Assembly (NCBI RefSeq): GCF_013522925.1
Contig: NZ_JAAMQU010000016.1
Span: 1 to 64,000 of the forward strand
Length of the DNA: 64,000 bases
Source: Pseudomonas japonica
GTDB taxonomy: Bacteria > Pseudomonadota > Gammaproteobacteria > Pseudomonadales > Pseudomonadaceae
Reading direction: 5' to 3'
Below the pieces are notes generated by a model. The model did no database searches. It saw only the letters and a program-made list of their open reading frames with translations, and was not told the origin of the DNA. How positions within the stretch are numbered: the first letter of the stretch is position 1; each line of letters begins with the position of its first letter. Of the stretch, positions 35,344 through 44,116 are shown piece after piece. Made by a program: the position numbers and the translations under genes.

Positions 35344-35595
35344 TCAGGCGTGCGAGGTTGAAGACGCGTGAGAAGTAGTGGCAACTGTTTCAGTCACCGG
35401 TGAAATGCCCACGGCATGCATGCCCTTAGGACCCTGGATAATGTTGAATTTCACGGGTTGCCCGGCCTTGAGCGTTTTGTAACCTTCCATTTCGATAGCC
35501 GAGAAATGGGCGAAGAGATCTTCCGATTTCCCGTCCTCGATGATGAACCCGTAGCCCTTGGCATTGTTGAACCACTTGACTTTACCGCTTGGCAT
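35344..35595 (-). CDS. cspD: Cold-shock-domain protein CspD
   Basis: 83 residues from the ATG at 35595, which has AGAGGG 8 bases upstream (the ATG two codons earlier is too close to it). One cold-shock domain with RNP1 GYGFI and RNP2-like LFAHFSAI, then a short C-terminal tail. CspD binds single-stranded DNA/RNA and in E. coli slows replication in stationary phase. The position divergent from clpS-clpA is conserved in proteobacteria. Confidence 0.94.
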   Translation of the reverse strand: MPSGKVKWFNNAKGYGFIIEDGKSEDLFAHFSAIEMEGYKTLKAGQPVKFNIIQGPKGMHAVGISPVTETVATTSHASSTSHA

Positions 35596-35710
35596 GCTCA
35601 TATCCCTCTGCAAAGGACCCCATTGCTGGAGTATCATCCACCTCGTTCGCGCACCGGCCGAAAATTTATTTGACTGTGCGGACCTTTCTTCCCCAATGTG
35701 GGTTCTACTG

Positions 35711-35738
35711 TTTGTAACACCGTTTTGCCGATAGTCAA
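35711..35738 (-). promoter_or_regulatory. Candidate promoter for cspD
   Basis: On the minus strand: -35 TTGACT (35733-35738), a 16-base spacer, -10 TACAAA (35711-35716). It lies about 115 bases upstream of the cspD start, in the 222-base divergent region shared with clpS, and gives the long leader usual in cold-shock genes. Confidence 0.45.
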
Positions 35739-35817
35739 GGTCATGCGGCGGCCGAGTATCAATCTGGACACACGTCTCACCACAACCTTCAATCGCTCAA
35801 CGATGAACACTTCCGAA

Positions 35818-36240
35818 ATGCATGCAACCAACCATACTCGTCTAACCTTCAAGCAGTATCGGCACGGTCCGTACGGGCACAGCCAGTGCAGGCACGGCCA
35901 GTCTCGGCTCGGTCCCGACAGCCCCGCTCCTCTGGAAGATGATTCCGCCGGAGTTGCGGTGCAGGAATCCAAACCGACGCTGCAGGCGCCACCGATGTAC
36001 AAGGTGGTGCTGTTCAACGATGACTACACCCCGATGGATTTCGTGGTAGAGGTGCTGGAGCTGTTCTTCAACCTGAATCGCGAGCTGGCGACAAAGGTGA
36101 TGCTGGCGGTACATACGGAAGGGCGTGCAGTCTGCGGGCTGTACACCAGGGACATCGCGGAAACGAAGGCCATGCAGGTGAATCAATACGCCAGGGAAAG
36201 CCAGCATCCGCTACTCTGTGAAATCGAGAAGGACGGTTGA
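35818..36240 (+). CDS. clpS: ATP-dependent Clp protease adaptor ClpS with an extended N-terminus
   Basis: 140 residues from the ATG at 35818, where homology (MHATNHTRLTF) begins; no clear ribosome binding site is seen for this or for the in-frame ATG at 35803. The core (about 60-140) is standard: APPMYKVVLFNDDYTPMDFVVEVLE, with the Asn-Asp-Asp pocket and Met that bind N-degron residues, and HTEGRAVCGLYTRDIAETK for ClpA docking. Between the start and the core lies an unusual segment rich in His, Gly, Gln and Arg (about 13-32), absent from the roughly 120-residue ClpS of related species. It delivers N-end-rule substrates to ClpAP; clpA follows 31 bases downstream. Confidence 0.92.
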   Translation: MHATNHTRLTFKQYRHGPYGHSQCRHGQSRLGPDSPAPLEDDSAGVAVQESKPTLQAPPMYKVVLFNDDYTPMDFVVEVLELFFNLNRELATKVMLAVHTEGRAVCGLYTRDIAETKAMQVNQYARESQHPLLCEIEKDG

Positions 36241-36271
36241 AATCCGGCCACTTGGGTTATGAGGTGAAGCT

Positions 36272-38542
36272 ATGTTAAACCGCGAGCTCGAAGTCACCCT
36301 CAATCTGGCCTTCAAGGAGGCTCGGTCTAAGCGTCATGAGTTCATGACCGTCGAGCACCTTCTGTTGGCCTTATTGGATAACGAAGCCGCTGCTACCGTG
36401 CTACGGGCATGCGGCGCAAACCTCGACAAGCTCAAGCACGACCTCCAGGAGTTCATTGACTCCACCACGCCGCTGATTCCCGTTCATGATGAAGACCGCG
36501 AAACCCAGCCAACACTGGGGTTCCAGCGCGTGCTTCAACGCGCCGTGTTTCATGTGCAGAGTTCGGGCAAGCGTGAGGTCACCGGCGCCAATGTACTGGT
36601 AGCCATTTTCAGCGAACAGGAAAGCCAGGCTGTCTTCCTGCTCAAGCAGCAGAGTGTCGCCCGCATCGACGTGGTCAATTACATTGCCCATGGTATTTCG
36701 AAGGTGCCGGGTCACGGTGAGCATTCGGAAGGGGAGCAGGAAATGCAGGACGACGAGGGTGGCGAATCCTCTGCATCCGGCAATCCGCTGGATGCTTATG
36801 CAAGCAACCTGAACGACCTTGCGCGGCAGGGTCGCATCGATCCGCTGGTAGGCCGGGAGAGCGAGGTCGAGCGCGTGGCTCAGATCCTTGCCCGCCGGCG
36901 CAAGAACAATCCATTGCTGGTAGGCGAGGCGGGCGTAGGTAAAACCGCCATTGCCGAAGGCCTTGCCAAGCGCATCGTCGACAGCCAGGTGCCAGACCTC
37001 CTTGCAAACAGCGTGGTCTACTCGCTGGATCTCGGTGCCTTGCTGGCCGGTACCAAGTACCGCGGTGACTTCGAGAAGCGCTTCAAGGCGCTGCTCGGTG
37101 AGCTGCGCAAGCGCCCGCAGGCCATCCTGTTCATCGACGAAATCCATACCATCATCGGTGCGGGCGCGGCGTCCGGCGGCGTGATGGATGCGTCCAATCT
37201 GCTCAAGCCACTACTTTCCTCGGGCGAGATCCGCTGCATCGGGTCTACCACGTTCCAGGAATTCCGCGGCATCTTCGAGAAAGACCGTGCCTTGGCGCGT
37301 CGTTTCCAGAAGGTGGACGTCACCGAGCCTTCGGTGGAAGACACCATCGGGATCCTGCGCGGCCTGAAAAATCGCTTCGAACAGCACCATAGCATCGAGT
37401 ACAGCGATGAGGCTCTGCGTGCAGCGGCTGAACTGGCCTCGCGTTATATCAACGACCGTCACATGCCCGACAAGGCTATCGACGTGATCGACGAAGCGGG
37501 CGCCTATCAGCGGTTGCAGCCGGTCGAAGCCCGGGTCAAGCGCATCGAAGTAGCGCAAGTCGAGGACATCATCGCCAAGATCGCGCGCATTCCCCCGAAG
37601 CACGTCAGCAGCTCCGACAAGGAATTGCTGCGTAACCTGGAGCGCGACCTCAAGCTCACGGTGTTCGGCCAGGATGCCGCCATCGATTCGCTGTCCACCG
37701 CGATCAAGCTGTCTCGCGCCGGGCTCAAGGCGCCGGACAAGCCTGTAGGTTCGTTCCTGTTCGCCGGGCCTACCGGCGTGGGCAAAACCGAGGCTGCGCG
37801 GCAGTTGGCCAAGGCTTTGGGTATCGAGCTCGTGCGGTTCGACATGTCCGAATACATGGAGCGCCATACCGTATCCCGGCTGATCGGTGCCCCTCCAGGG
37901 TACGTAGGGTTCGATCAGGGCGGTTTGCTGACCGAAGCCATCACCAAGCAGCCTCACTGCGTACTGTTGCTTGACGAGATCGAGAAGGCGCACCCGGAAG
38001 TCTTCAACCTGCTGTTGCAGGTGATGGATCACGGCACCCTGACCGATAACAACGGCCGCAAGGCGGACTTCCGCAATGTGATCCTCATCATGACCACCAA
38101 CGCTGGCGCTGAAACCGCCGCGCGGGCGTCCATCGGCTTCACTCACCAGGATCATTCCTCGGACGCCATGGAAGTGATCAAGAAGAGTTTCACGCCAGAA
38201 TTCCGCAACCGCCTGGACACCATCATTCAGTTTGGTCGCCTCAACCACGAAGTCATCAAGAGTGTGGTGGACAAGTTCCTTACCGAACTGCAGGCCCAGT
38301 TGGAAGACAAGCGGGTGCTGTTGGAAGTTACCGATGCCGCGCGCAGCTGGCTGGCTGCCAGTGGCTACGACGCCCAGATGGGTGCCCGGCCGATGGCCCG
38401 GCTTATCCAGGACAAGATCAAGCGGCCTTTGGCCGAGGAGATCCTGTTCGGGGAGCTTGCCGAGCATGGCGGCGTGGTGCATATCGATATCAAGGACGGC
38501 GAGATGACCTTCGATTTCGAAACCACGGCTGAGATGGCCTGA
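36272..38542 (+). CDS. clpA: ATP-dependent Clp protease ATP-binding subunit ClpA
   Basis: 756 residues. The N-domain (about 1-145) binds ClpS; two AAA+ modules follow with Walker A motifs GEAGVGKTA (about 214-222) and GPTGVGKTE (about 495-503). The IGF loop that docks onto ClpP is present in ASIGFTHQ (about 618-625). It unfolds substrates and feeds them to ClpP. A good ribosome binding site (GAGGTGA) precedes the ATG. It is co-transcribed with clpS and ends at a terminator shared with infA. Confidence 0.97.
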   Translation: MLNRELEVTLNLAFKEARSKRHEFMTVEHLLLALLDNEAAATVLRACGANLDKLKHDLQEFIDSTTPLIPVHDEDRETQPTLGFQRVLQRAVFHVQSSGKREVTGANVLVAIFSEQESQAVFLLKQQSVARIDVVNYIAHGISKVPGHGEHSEGEQEMQDDEGGESSASGNPLDAYASNLNDLARQGRIDPLVGRESEVERVAQILARRRKNNPLLVGEAGVGKTAIAEGLAKRIVDSQVPDLLANSVVYSLDLGALLAGTKYRGDFEKRFKALLGELRKRPQAILFIDEIHTIIGAGAASGGVMDASNLLKPLLSSGEIRCIGSTTFQEFRGIFEKDRALARRFQKVDVTEPSVEDTIGILRGLKNRFEQHHSIEYSDEALRAAAELASRYINDRHMPDKAIDVIDEAGAYQRLQPVEARVKRIEVAQVEDIIAKIARIPPKHVSSSDKELLRNLERDLKLTVFGQDAAIDSLSTAIKLSRAGLKAPDKPVGSFLFAGPTGVGKTEAARQLAKALGIELVRFDMSEYMERHTVSRLIGAPPGYVGFDQGGLLTEAITKQPHCVLLLDEIEKAHPEVFNLLLQVMDHGTLTDNNGRKADFRNVILIMTTNAGAETAARASIGFTHQDHSSDAMEVIKKSFTPEFRNRLDTIIQFGRLNHEVIKSVVDKFLTELQAQLEDKRVLLEVTDAARSWLAASGYDAQMGARPMARLIQDKIKRPLAEEILFGELAEHGGVVHIDIKDGEMTFDFETTAEMA

Positions 38543-38590
38543 TGCGGTAGCGGCGGGGCTAGCCTCGCCGCCATCTGTTTTTCAGGCGCA

Positions 38591-38627
38591 AACGAAAAGC
38601 CCGGCTTATGCCGGGCTTTGTCGTTTC
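38591..38627. terminator. Bidirectional terminator between clpA and infA
   Basis: AACGAAAAGCCCGGC pairs with GCCGGGCTTTGTCGTT across a TTAT loop, a long stem with A and T flanks on opposite sides. It can end both the clpA and the infA transcripts. Confidence 0.85.
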
Positions 38628-38633
38628 AAGCTT

Positions 38634-38852
38634 TTAGCGAGCGCGGTACGTGATCCGGCCCTTGCTCAAATCGTAAGGGGTCAGCTCCACGCGGACCTTG
38701 TCGCCGGTGAGGATTCGGATGTAATTCTTGCGCATCTTTCCAGAAATATGCGCGGTAACGACGTGCCCGTTTTCCAACTCCACGCGGAACATGGTGTTGG
38801 GCAGGGTGTCGACGACAGTGCCTTCCATTTCGAAGCTGTCTTCTTTCGACAT
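38634..38852 (-). CDS. infA: Translation initiation factor IF-1
   Basis: 72 residues, the standard length. A single OB-fold S1-like domain: [40 protein letters not shown] and the terminal [10 protein letters not shown] are canonical. It binds the ribosomal A site of the 30S subunit during initiation. The start is the ATG at 38852, with GAGGG upstream. Confidence 0.97.
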
Positions 38853-38950
38853 GCAGTAAAGCCCTCGGTATCCAGTATGTGGCCCGGTGCAACTGCGCCA
38901 GGCAAAAGCGGCGCATATTGTGCCCGAAAAACAGACCTTGCGCCAAGGGC

Positions 38951-39658
38951 TCAGTTCAGCGTGACCCACCTTTGATTGATCAATAGCTCGATGGGGCGGT
39001 ATTGAGTCTTGTAATTCATCTTTTTGCAGTTCTTGATCCAGTACCCCAGGTACACCGCGCCCAGGTCGAGCCGCAGGGCTTCGGTGATTTGCCACAGAAT
39101 GGCGAAACGGCCCAGGCTACGCCGCTCCTGCTCTGGCTCGTAGAAGGTGTACACCGCCGAAAGCCCATTGGGTAGCAGGTCTGTCACCGCCACGGCCAGT
39201 AACCGGGTGCCCAGGCGGAACTCGTAGAAGCGGGAAAATGGCAGATCCCGCACCAGGAAGGTCGAGAACTGATCCCGGCTGGGAGGATACATATCGCCAT
39301 CGGCGTGGCGCTGGTCGATATAGCGCTTGTACAGGTCGAAGTACTCTTCGGTGAAGCGCGGCCGTGCGGCGGTCACCGTAAGGTCTGCGTTGCGCTTGAG
39401 AATGCGTTTCTGCTGCCGGTTGGGGAGAAAGCGCGCCGCGGGAATGCGAGCGGGCACACAGGCGTTGCAGCGCTGGCAGTGCGGGCGGTAGAGGTGATCG
39501 CCGCTGCGCCGGAAACCCAGTTCCGACAGGTCGGCGTACACGCCCGGATCCATCGGCTGGCTCGGGTCCAGGAACAGCGTGGTCGCCTGCTCATCCGGCA
39601 GATAGCTGCAGGTGTGGGGTTGAGTGGCATAAAACTTCAAGCGCGCCAACTCGGTCAT
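38951..39658 (-). CDS. bpt: Aspartate/glutamate leucyltransferase (arginyl-tRNA-protein transferase family)
   Basis: 235 residues from the ATG at 39658 ([10 protein letters not shown]). It transfers leucine from Leu-tRNA to N-terminal Asp or Glu of proteins, making N-degrons. The N-terminal [10 protein letters not shown] segment and the [14 protein letters not shown] cysteine motif are family hallmarks; the C-terminal GNAT-like half ends [20 protein letters not shown], as expected. With aat next to it, and clpS and clpA close by, it forms a local N-end-rule module. Confidence 0.95.
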
Positions 39659-39682
39659 GGTCAACCCTCGGTCCAAACTTAC

Positions 39683-40396
39683 TCAGTGAGTGTATGCCAG
39701 AGCGATGGAACTCGCTCGGCCAGCCCAGTTGGCGCCCGCGGGCGCATCCAGGTACTGGTCGAGGTATTGGACGAATTCTGCCCGGCTGATCTCCCTTGCG
39801 CCCAGGCTTTCCAGATGACGGGTATGCATCTGGCAGTCTATCAGCGCAAAATCGGCGCCTTGCAAATGCTGGGCGAGCGTCACAAAAGCCACCTTGGAGG
39901 CGTCCGTGACGCGGCTGAACATCGACTCGCCGAAAAACAGTTGGCCAATCGCAATACCATACAAGCCGCCAACCAGTTCATCTCCTTGCCAGGCTTCGAC
40001 GCTGTGGGCGATCCCGCGGCGATGCAGCTCTACATAGGCCTGCTCGATGGCTGAAGTGATCCAGGTGCCCCGTGCATAGTCACGCGGCGCGGCGCAGGCC
40101 CTGATCACCGCGGGAAAATCACGGTTCAGCGTAACGGTGAAGCGCCCCTGGCGTATGACCTTGCGCAAGCTTCGCGACGCGCGCACCTGGGCAGGCGGCA
40201 CGACCATGCGCGGGTCGGGTGACCACCAGAGGATCGGCTGACCCTCCTCATACCAGGGAAAGCAGCCGTGCCGGTAGGCCGCTACCAGGCGTTCCGGGCT
40301 CAGGTCGCCTCCGGCCGCCAGAAGGCCGTTGGGGTCGCGCAGCGCCCGGTGCAGCGGGGGGAAAGTGAGGTCGTCACGGTTGAGCCAGGTGAGCAT
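39683..40396 (-). CDS. aat: Leucyl/phenylalanyl-tRNA-protein transferase
   Basis: 237 residues from the ATG at 40396 (MLTWLNRDDLTFPPLHRAL). It adds Leu or Phe to proteins with N-terminal Arg or Lys, marking them for ClpS/ClpAP. The conserved FPWYEEGQPILWWSPDPRMVVPP (about 48-70), GTWITSAIEQAYVELHRRGIAHSVE and SMFSRVTDASKVA segments are intact. It lies 24 bases upstream of the bpt gene on the same strand, hence one operon. Confidence 0.96.
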   Translation of the reverse strand: MLTWLNRDDLTFPPLHRALRDPNGLLAAGGDLSPERLVAAYRHGCFPWYEEGQPILWWSPDPRMVVPPAQVRASRSLRKVIRQGRFTVTLNRDFPAVIRACAAPRDYARGTWITSAIEQAYVELHRRGIAHSVEAWQGDELVGGLYGIAIGQLFFGESMFSRVTDASKVAFVTLAQHLQGADFALIDCQMHTRHLESLGAREISRAEFVQYLDQYLDAPAGANWAGRASSIALAYTH

Positions 40397-40786
40397 GGTC
40401 GCGGTGCAATGATTCGATCGATGGAAGGGGAGGGCAGTATCACGCGCCATAGCCCCAGCGTCGAGGGCTGGCTATGTGCCGGATTGCAGCGTTGGTTATT
40501 CTCGATGCACGTTTGTTCCACCTGCCGGGACGGGCTGGAACCCTAAGGGCGGCCTGAGGTCCATGAAGGTTCGCGCAGTAACTTTAAATATGCGCTTAAA
40601 CCTTTGTCAGCCAACATAAAGCATGGTGAAATTGAAGCCGCCTTTTTTGGCCTGGGGCCGGTAGCAGGTGGCTTGCTGCCACCCTATGACATCGGTACTG
40701 TAAATCCGTACAATGGTCGGCCATGAACGGAACCGGCCGCGATAGAGTCCCTCTGATCGCGCGCACCGCGCAGGAAAGAACGCGTT
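40397..40786. other. Divergent intergenic region between aat and ftsK
   Basis: 390 bases without a supported gene. In P. aeruginosa a thioredoxin reductase gene lies between aat and ftsK; nothing like it is here. The region holds a LexA-like box (40698-40713) before ftsK. A frame on the minus strand into it from ftsK is an antisense artefact. Confidence 0.75.
40698..40713 (+). promoter_or_regulatory. LexA-like box upstream of ftsK
   Basis: CTGTAAATCCGTACAA keeps one perfect half-site (CTGTA) and four of five bases of the other (TACAA for TACAG), at the right spacing for the CTG-N10-CAG SOS box. It is 73 bases upstream of the ftsK start. In E. coli ftsK has a LexA-controlled promoter, which makes the match more plausible. 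Confidence 0.45.
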
Positions 40787-43426
40787 TTGAAGAAGTCCAC
40801 CGCTAAACCCGTCCCTGTCCCCCTCTGGCGGCAGCAATTTCATTACCGCCTGAAAGAAGGTGCGCTCATCGCCATGGCGGCGCTGTGCCTGTACCTCTGG
40901 ATGGCGCTGCTCAGCTATGATCAGGGCGATCCAGGCTGGAGCCATACCGGCACAAGCGTGGGCCAGGTGCAGAATGCCGCAGGGCGGGCCGGAGCCTATG
41001 CCGCGGACATCCTGTTCATGGTGCTGGGCTATTTCGCCTACATTTTCCCGTTGCTGTTGGGTGTGAAAGCCTGGCAGATCTTCCGTGAGCGCCACCAGGC
41101 CTGGCAATGGAGCGGCTGGTTGTTTTCCTGGCGGCTGATTGGCCTGGTATTCCTCGTGCTTTCAGGCGCGGCCCTCGCTCACCTGCATTTCCACTCGGCT
41201 GCCAGCCTCCCGGCGTCGGCGGGTGGTGCACTGGGCGAAAGCCTGGGCGACCTGGCCCGTAATGCGCTGAACGTTCAAGGCAGTACCTTGCTGTTCATCG
41301 CGCTGTTCCTGTTCGGCCTGACGGTGTTCACCGATCTTTCATGGTTCAGCGTGATGGACACCACCGGCAAGATCACCCTCGATCTGATAGAACTGGTCAC
41401 GGGTGCGGCAAGCCGGTGGTGGGCGGCCCGTACCGAACAACGCAAGCTGGTCGCCGCGCTGCGCTCGGATGAGCCGGCCTACGAGGCGCCACCGACGCGC
41501 AAGGAAACTCGCCCCGAGCCCAAGCCGCAGCCTGCGGTATCGGCGCGGCAGGAACCCGTGGTAGAGCCGCGTTTCGAGCCCTCGGTAGCAAAGGCTCCCC
41601 AGGCGGCGGTTTCAGGTACTGGCCTGAATGCCACCCCACCCCGCACCCAAGCGGCGGAACGTGTACCGGCGGTTGCGCTGCGCATGCCCTGGGATGACGA
41701 AGACGACGAATTCGAAAGCTTCTCCGCTACCGGTGAAAACCCTGTGCTGGAAGCACCACGGCTAGTGGCCGAGCGCAAGGTTGCCCAGGTGTCCGCGCCC
41801 TCGATGCCTCCCATTATTGCACCTTCCGCGCAGCCTCCCGCCGTGGCGCCGCCTGCGGCAAAGGCAGAGCCTGTGCGTCTGGCCTTCCCTGAAAAGCCCC
41901 AGCCCCCCATGGTCGATGCCGCGCTGGAAGGTACCATTCCGCCGCTGTCGATCCTCGACCCGGTAGAAAAGAAGCAGGTGCAGTACTCTCCCGAGTCCCT
42001 GGCAGGGGTAGGGCAGCTGCTTCAGATCAAGCTGAAGGAATTCGGTGTAGAGGTCACGGTGGATTCGATCCATCCGGGTCCGGTGATCACCCGTTACGAA
42101 ATCCAGCCTGCCGCGGGCGTGAAGGTCAGCCGCATTTCCAACCTCGCGAAGGACCTCGCGCGCTCGCTCGCGGTGACCAGCGTGCGCGTTGTGGAGGTAA
42201 TCCCGGGCAAAACCACCGTGGGCATCGAAATTCCCAACGAGGACCGCCAGATCGTGCGGTTCTCCGAAGTGCTGTCCACGCCTCAGTACGATGATGCCCA
42301 GTCGCCCGTCACGCTTGCCCTCGGGCATGACATTGGCGGTAAGCCGGTCATTACCGACCTGGCCAAGATGCCCCACCTGCTGGTCGCCGGCACCACCGGT
42401 TCCGGTAAGTCGGTGGGCGTGAACGCGATGATCCTGTCGATCCTGTTCAAGTCCACGCCACAGGAAGCGCGGCTTATCATGATCGACCCGAAAATGCTCG
42501 AGCTGTCGATCTACGAAGGCATTCCGCATCTGCTGTGCCCGGTGGTCACCGACATGAAGGACGCTGCCAACGCCCTGCGCTGGAGCGTGGCCGAGATGGA
42601 GCGCCGCTACAAGCTGATGGCGGCCATGGGTGTGCGTAACCTTGCGGGTTTCAATCGCAAGGTGAAGGACGCCGAAGAGGCCGGCACTCCGCTGGGGGAT
42701 CCGCTCTACCGTCGCGAAAGCATGGAAGACGAAGCCCCACTGCTTAAAACACTGCCAACCATCGTGGTGGTGGTGGACGAGTTTGCCGACATGATGATGA
42801 TCGTCGGCAAAAAAGTGGAAGAGCTGATCGCCCGTATCGCCCAGAAAGCGCGCGCGGCGGGTATCCACCTCATCCTCGCTACCCAGCGTCCGTCCGTGGA
42901 TGTGATCACCGGCCTGATCAAGGCCAACATCCCGACGCGGATGGCGTTCCAGGTGTCGAGCAAGATCGACTCCCGCACCATCATCGATCAGGGAGGCGCC
43001 GAGCAGCTTCTCGGCCACGGTGACATGCTCTACATGCCTCCTGGTACCAGCCTGCCGATCCGTGTGCACGGTGCGTTCGTGTCGGACGACGAAGTTCACC
43101 GTGTGGTGGAAGCCTGGAAGCAACGTGGCACGCCCGACTACAACGACGACATCCTTAACGGTGTTGAAGAAGGTAATGGCGCCAGCTTCGAAGGTTCGGG
43201 TGGTGGTGACGGTGACGATAGCGAAAGCGATGCCCTGTACGACGAGGCCGTGGCCTTCGTGCTGGAGAGTCGCCGAGCGTCCATCTCCTCCGTGCAGCGC
43301 AAGCTGAAAATCGGCTATAACCGCGCCGCCCGGATGATCGAAGCCATGGAAATGGCCGGTGTGGTCACACCCATGAACAGCAACGGCAGCCGCGACGTCA
43401 TCGCGCCCGGCCCGACACGAGACTGA
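40787..43426 (+). CDS. ftsK: DNA translocase FtsK
   Basis: 879 residues from a TTG start (AGGAAAG lies upstream; MKKST is the usual N-terminus). Four or five membrane helices (about 25-195) anchor it at the septum, followed by a Pro/Ala-rich linker (about 225-390) shorter than in E. coli. The RecA-like motor has Walker A GTTGSGKSVG (about 535) and Walker B VVVVDEFADMM (about 663). A C-terminal gamma winged helix (about 815-875) reads KOPS and activates XerCD. It moves the chromosome terminus during division. Confidence 0.95.
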   Translation: MKKSTAKPVPVPLWRQQFHYRLKEGALIAMAALCLYLWMALLSYDQGDPGWSHTGTSVGQVQNAAGRAGAYAADILFMVLGYFAYIFPLLLGVKAWQIFRERHQAWQWSGWLFSWRLIGLVFLVLSGAALAHLHFHSAASLPASAGGALGESLGDLARNALNVQGSTLLFIALFLFGLTVFTDLSWFSVMDTTGKITLDLIELVTGAASRWWAARTEQRKLVAALRSDEPAYEAPPTRKETRPEPKPQPAVSARQEPVVEPRFEPSVAKAPQAAVSGTGLNATPPRTQAAERVPAVALRMPWDDEDDEFESFSATGENPVLEAPRLVAERKVAQVSAPSMPPIIAPSAQPPAVAPPAAKAEPVRLAFPEKPQPPMVDAALEGTIPPLSILDPVEKKQVQYSPESLAGVGQLLQIKLKEFGVEVTVDSIHPGPVITRYEIQPAAGVKVSRISNLAKDLARSLAVTSVRVVEVIPGKTTVGIEIPNEDRQIVRFSEVLSTPQYDDAQSPVTLALGHDIGGKPVITDLAKMPHLLVAGTTGSGKSVGVNAMILSILFKSTPQEARLIMIDPKMLELSIYEGIPHLLCPVVTDMKDAANALRWSVAEMERRYKLMAAMGVRNLAGFNRKVKDAEEAGTPLGDPLYRRESMEDEAPLLKTLPTIVVVVDEFADMMMIVGKKVEELIARIAQKARAAGIHLILATQRPSVDVITGLIKANIPTRMAFQVSSKIDSRTIIDQGGAEQLLGHGDMLYMPPGTSLPIRVHGAFVSDDEVHRVVEAWKQRGTPDYNDDILNGVEEGNGASFEGSGGGDGDDSESDALYDEAVAFVLESRRASISSVQRKLKIGYNRAARMIEAMEMAGVVTPMNSNGSRDVIAPGPTRD

Positions 43427-43477
43427 TAGGCCAGTGCCGAACAGGCACTGGTTCGCCCACCTGACTAGAGGATTATC

Positions 43478-44101
43478 ATGCGCCTGATTCGCATGTTGTT
43501 GGTGTCTGCCCTGGCCATGGCCAGCGTTTCCGCATTGGCGGATGACCAGGCGGTAAAGTCGCTGACGCAACTGCTGGAAAAGTCCCAGACCCTCACCGGG
43601 CGTTTTTCCCAGCTTACACTCGACGGTAGCGGCACCCAGCTGCAGGAAACCAGCGGTGAAATGGCGCTCCAGCGGCCAGGGTTGTTCAATTGGCATACTG
43701 ATGCACCACAAGAGCAGCTGATGGTGTCGGACGGCAAGAAGGTATCGCTCTGGGACCCTGACCTGGAGCAGGTGACTATCAAAACCCTCGACCAGCGCCT
43801 GACTCAAACCCCCGCGCTGCTGTTGTCTGGCGATGTGTCCAAAATCAGCCAGAGCTTCGACATCACTTCGAAGGAAGCCGGCGACGTTATCGACTTCGTA
43901 CTCAAGCCCAAGACCAAGGACACCTTGTTCGACTCGCTGCGGTTGTCGTTCCGCCGTGGCCTGATCAACGACATGCAACTGATCGACAGCGTAGGGCAGC
44001 GCACCAATATCCTGTTCATGGGCATCAAAGCCAATGAGCCAGTGCCGGCCAGCAAGTTCACGTTCGTCATCCCCAAGGGTGCCGACGTGATTCAGGAATA
44101 G
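43478..44101 (+). CDS. lolA: Outer-membrane lipoprotein carrier protein LolA
   Basis: 207 residues with a signal peptide (about 1-21, ending SALA). LolA carries lipoproteins from the LolCDE complex across the periplasm to LolB. The family marks DDQAVKSLTQLLEKSQTLTGRFSQ, GLFNWHTDAPQEQLMVSDGKKV and FDSLRLSFRRGLINDMQLID are visible. The gene order ftsK-lolA-rarA is conserved. RBS AGAGGA is well placed. Confidence 0.96.
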   Translation: MRLIRMLLVSALAMASVSALADDQAVKSLTQLLEKSQTLTGRFSQLTLDGSGTQLQETSGEMALQRPGLFNWHTDAPQEQLMVSDGKKVSLWDPDLEQVTIKTLDQRLTQTPALLLSGDVSKISQSFDITSKEAGDVIDFVLKPKTKDTLFDSLRLSFRRGLINDMQLIDSVGQRTNILFMGIKANEPVPASKFTFVIPKGADVIQE

Positions 44102-44116
44102 GGCGGCTCCGCTTTC

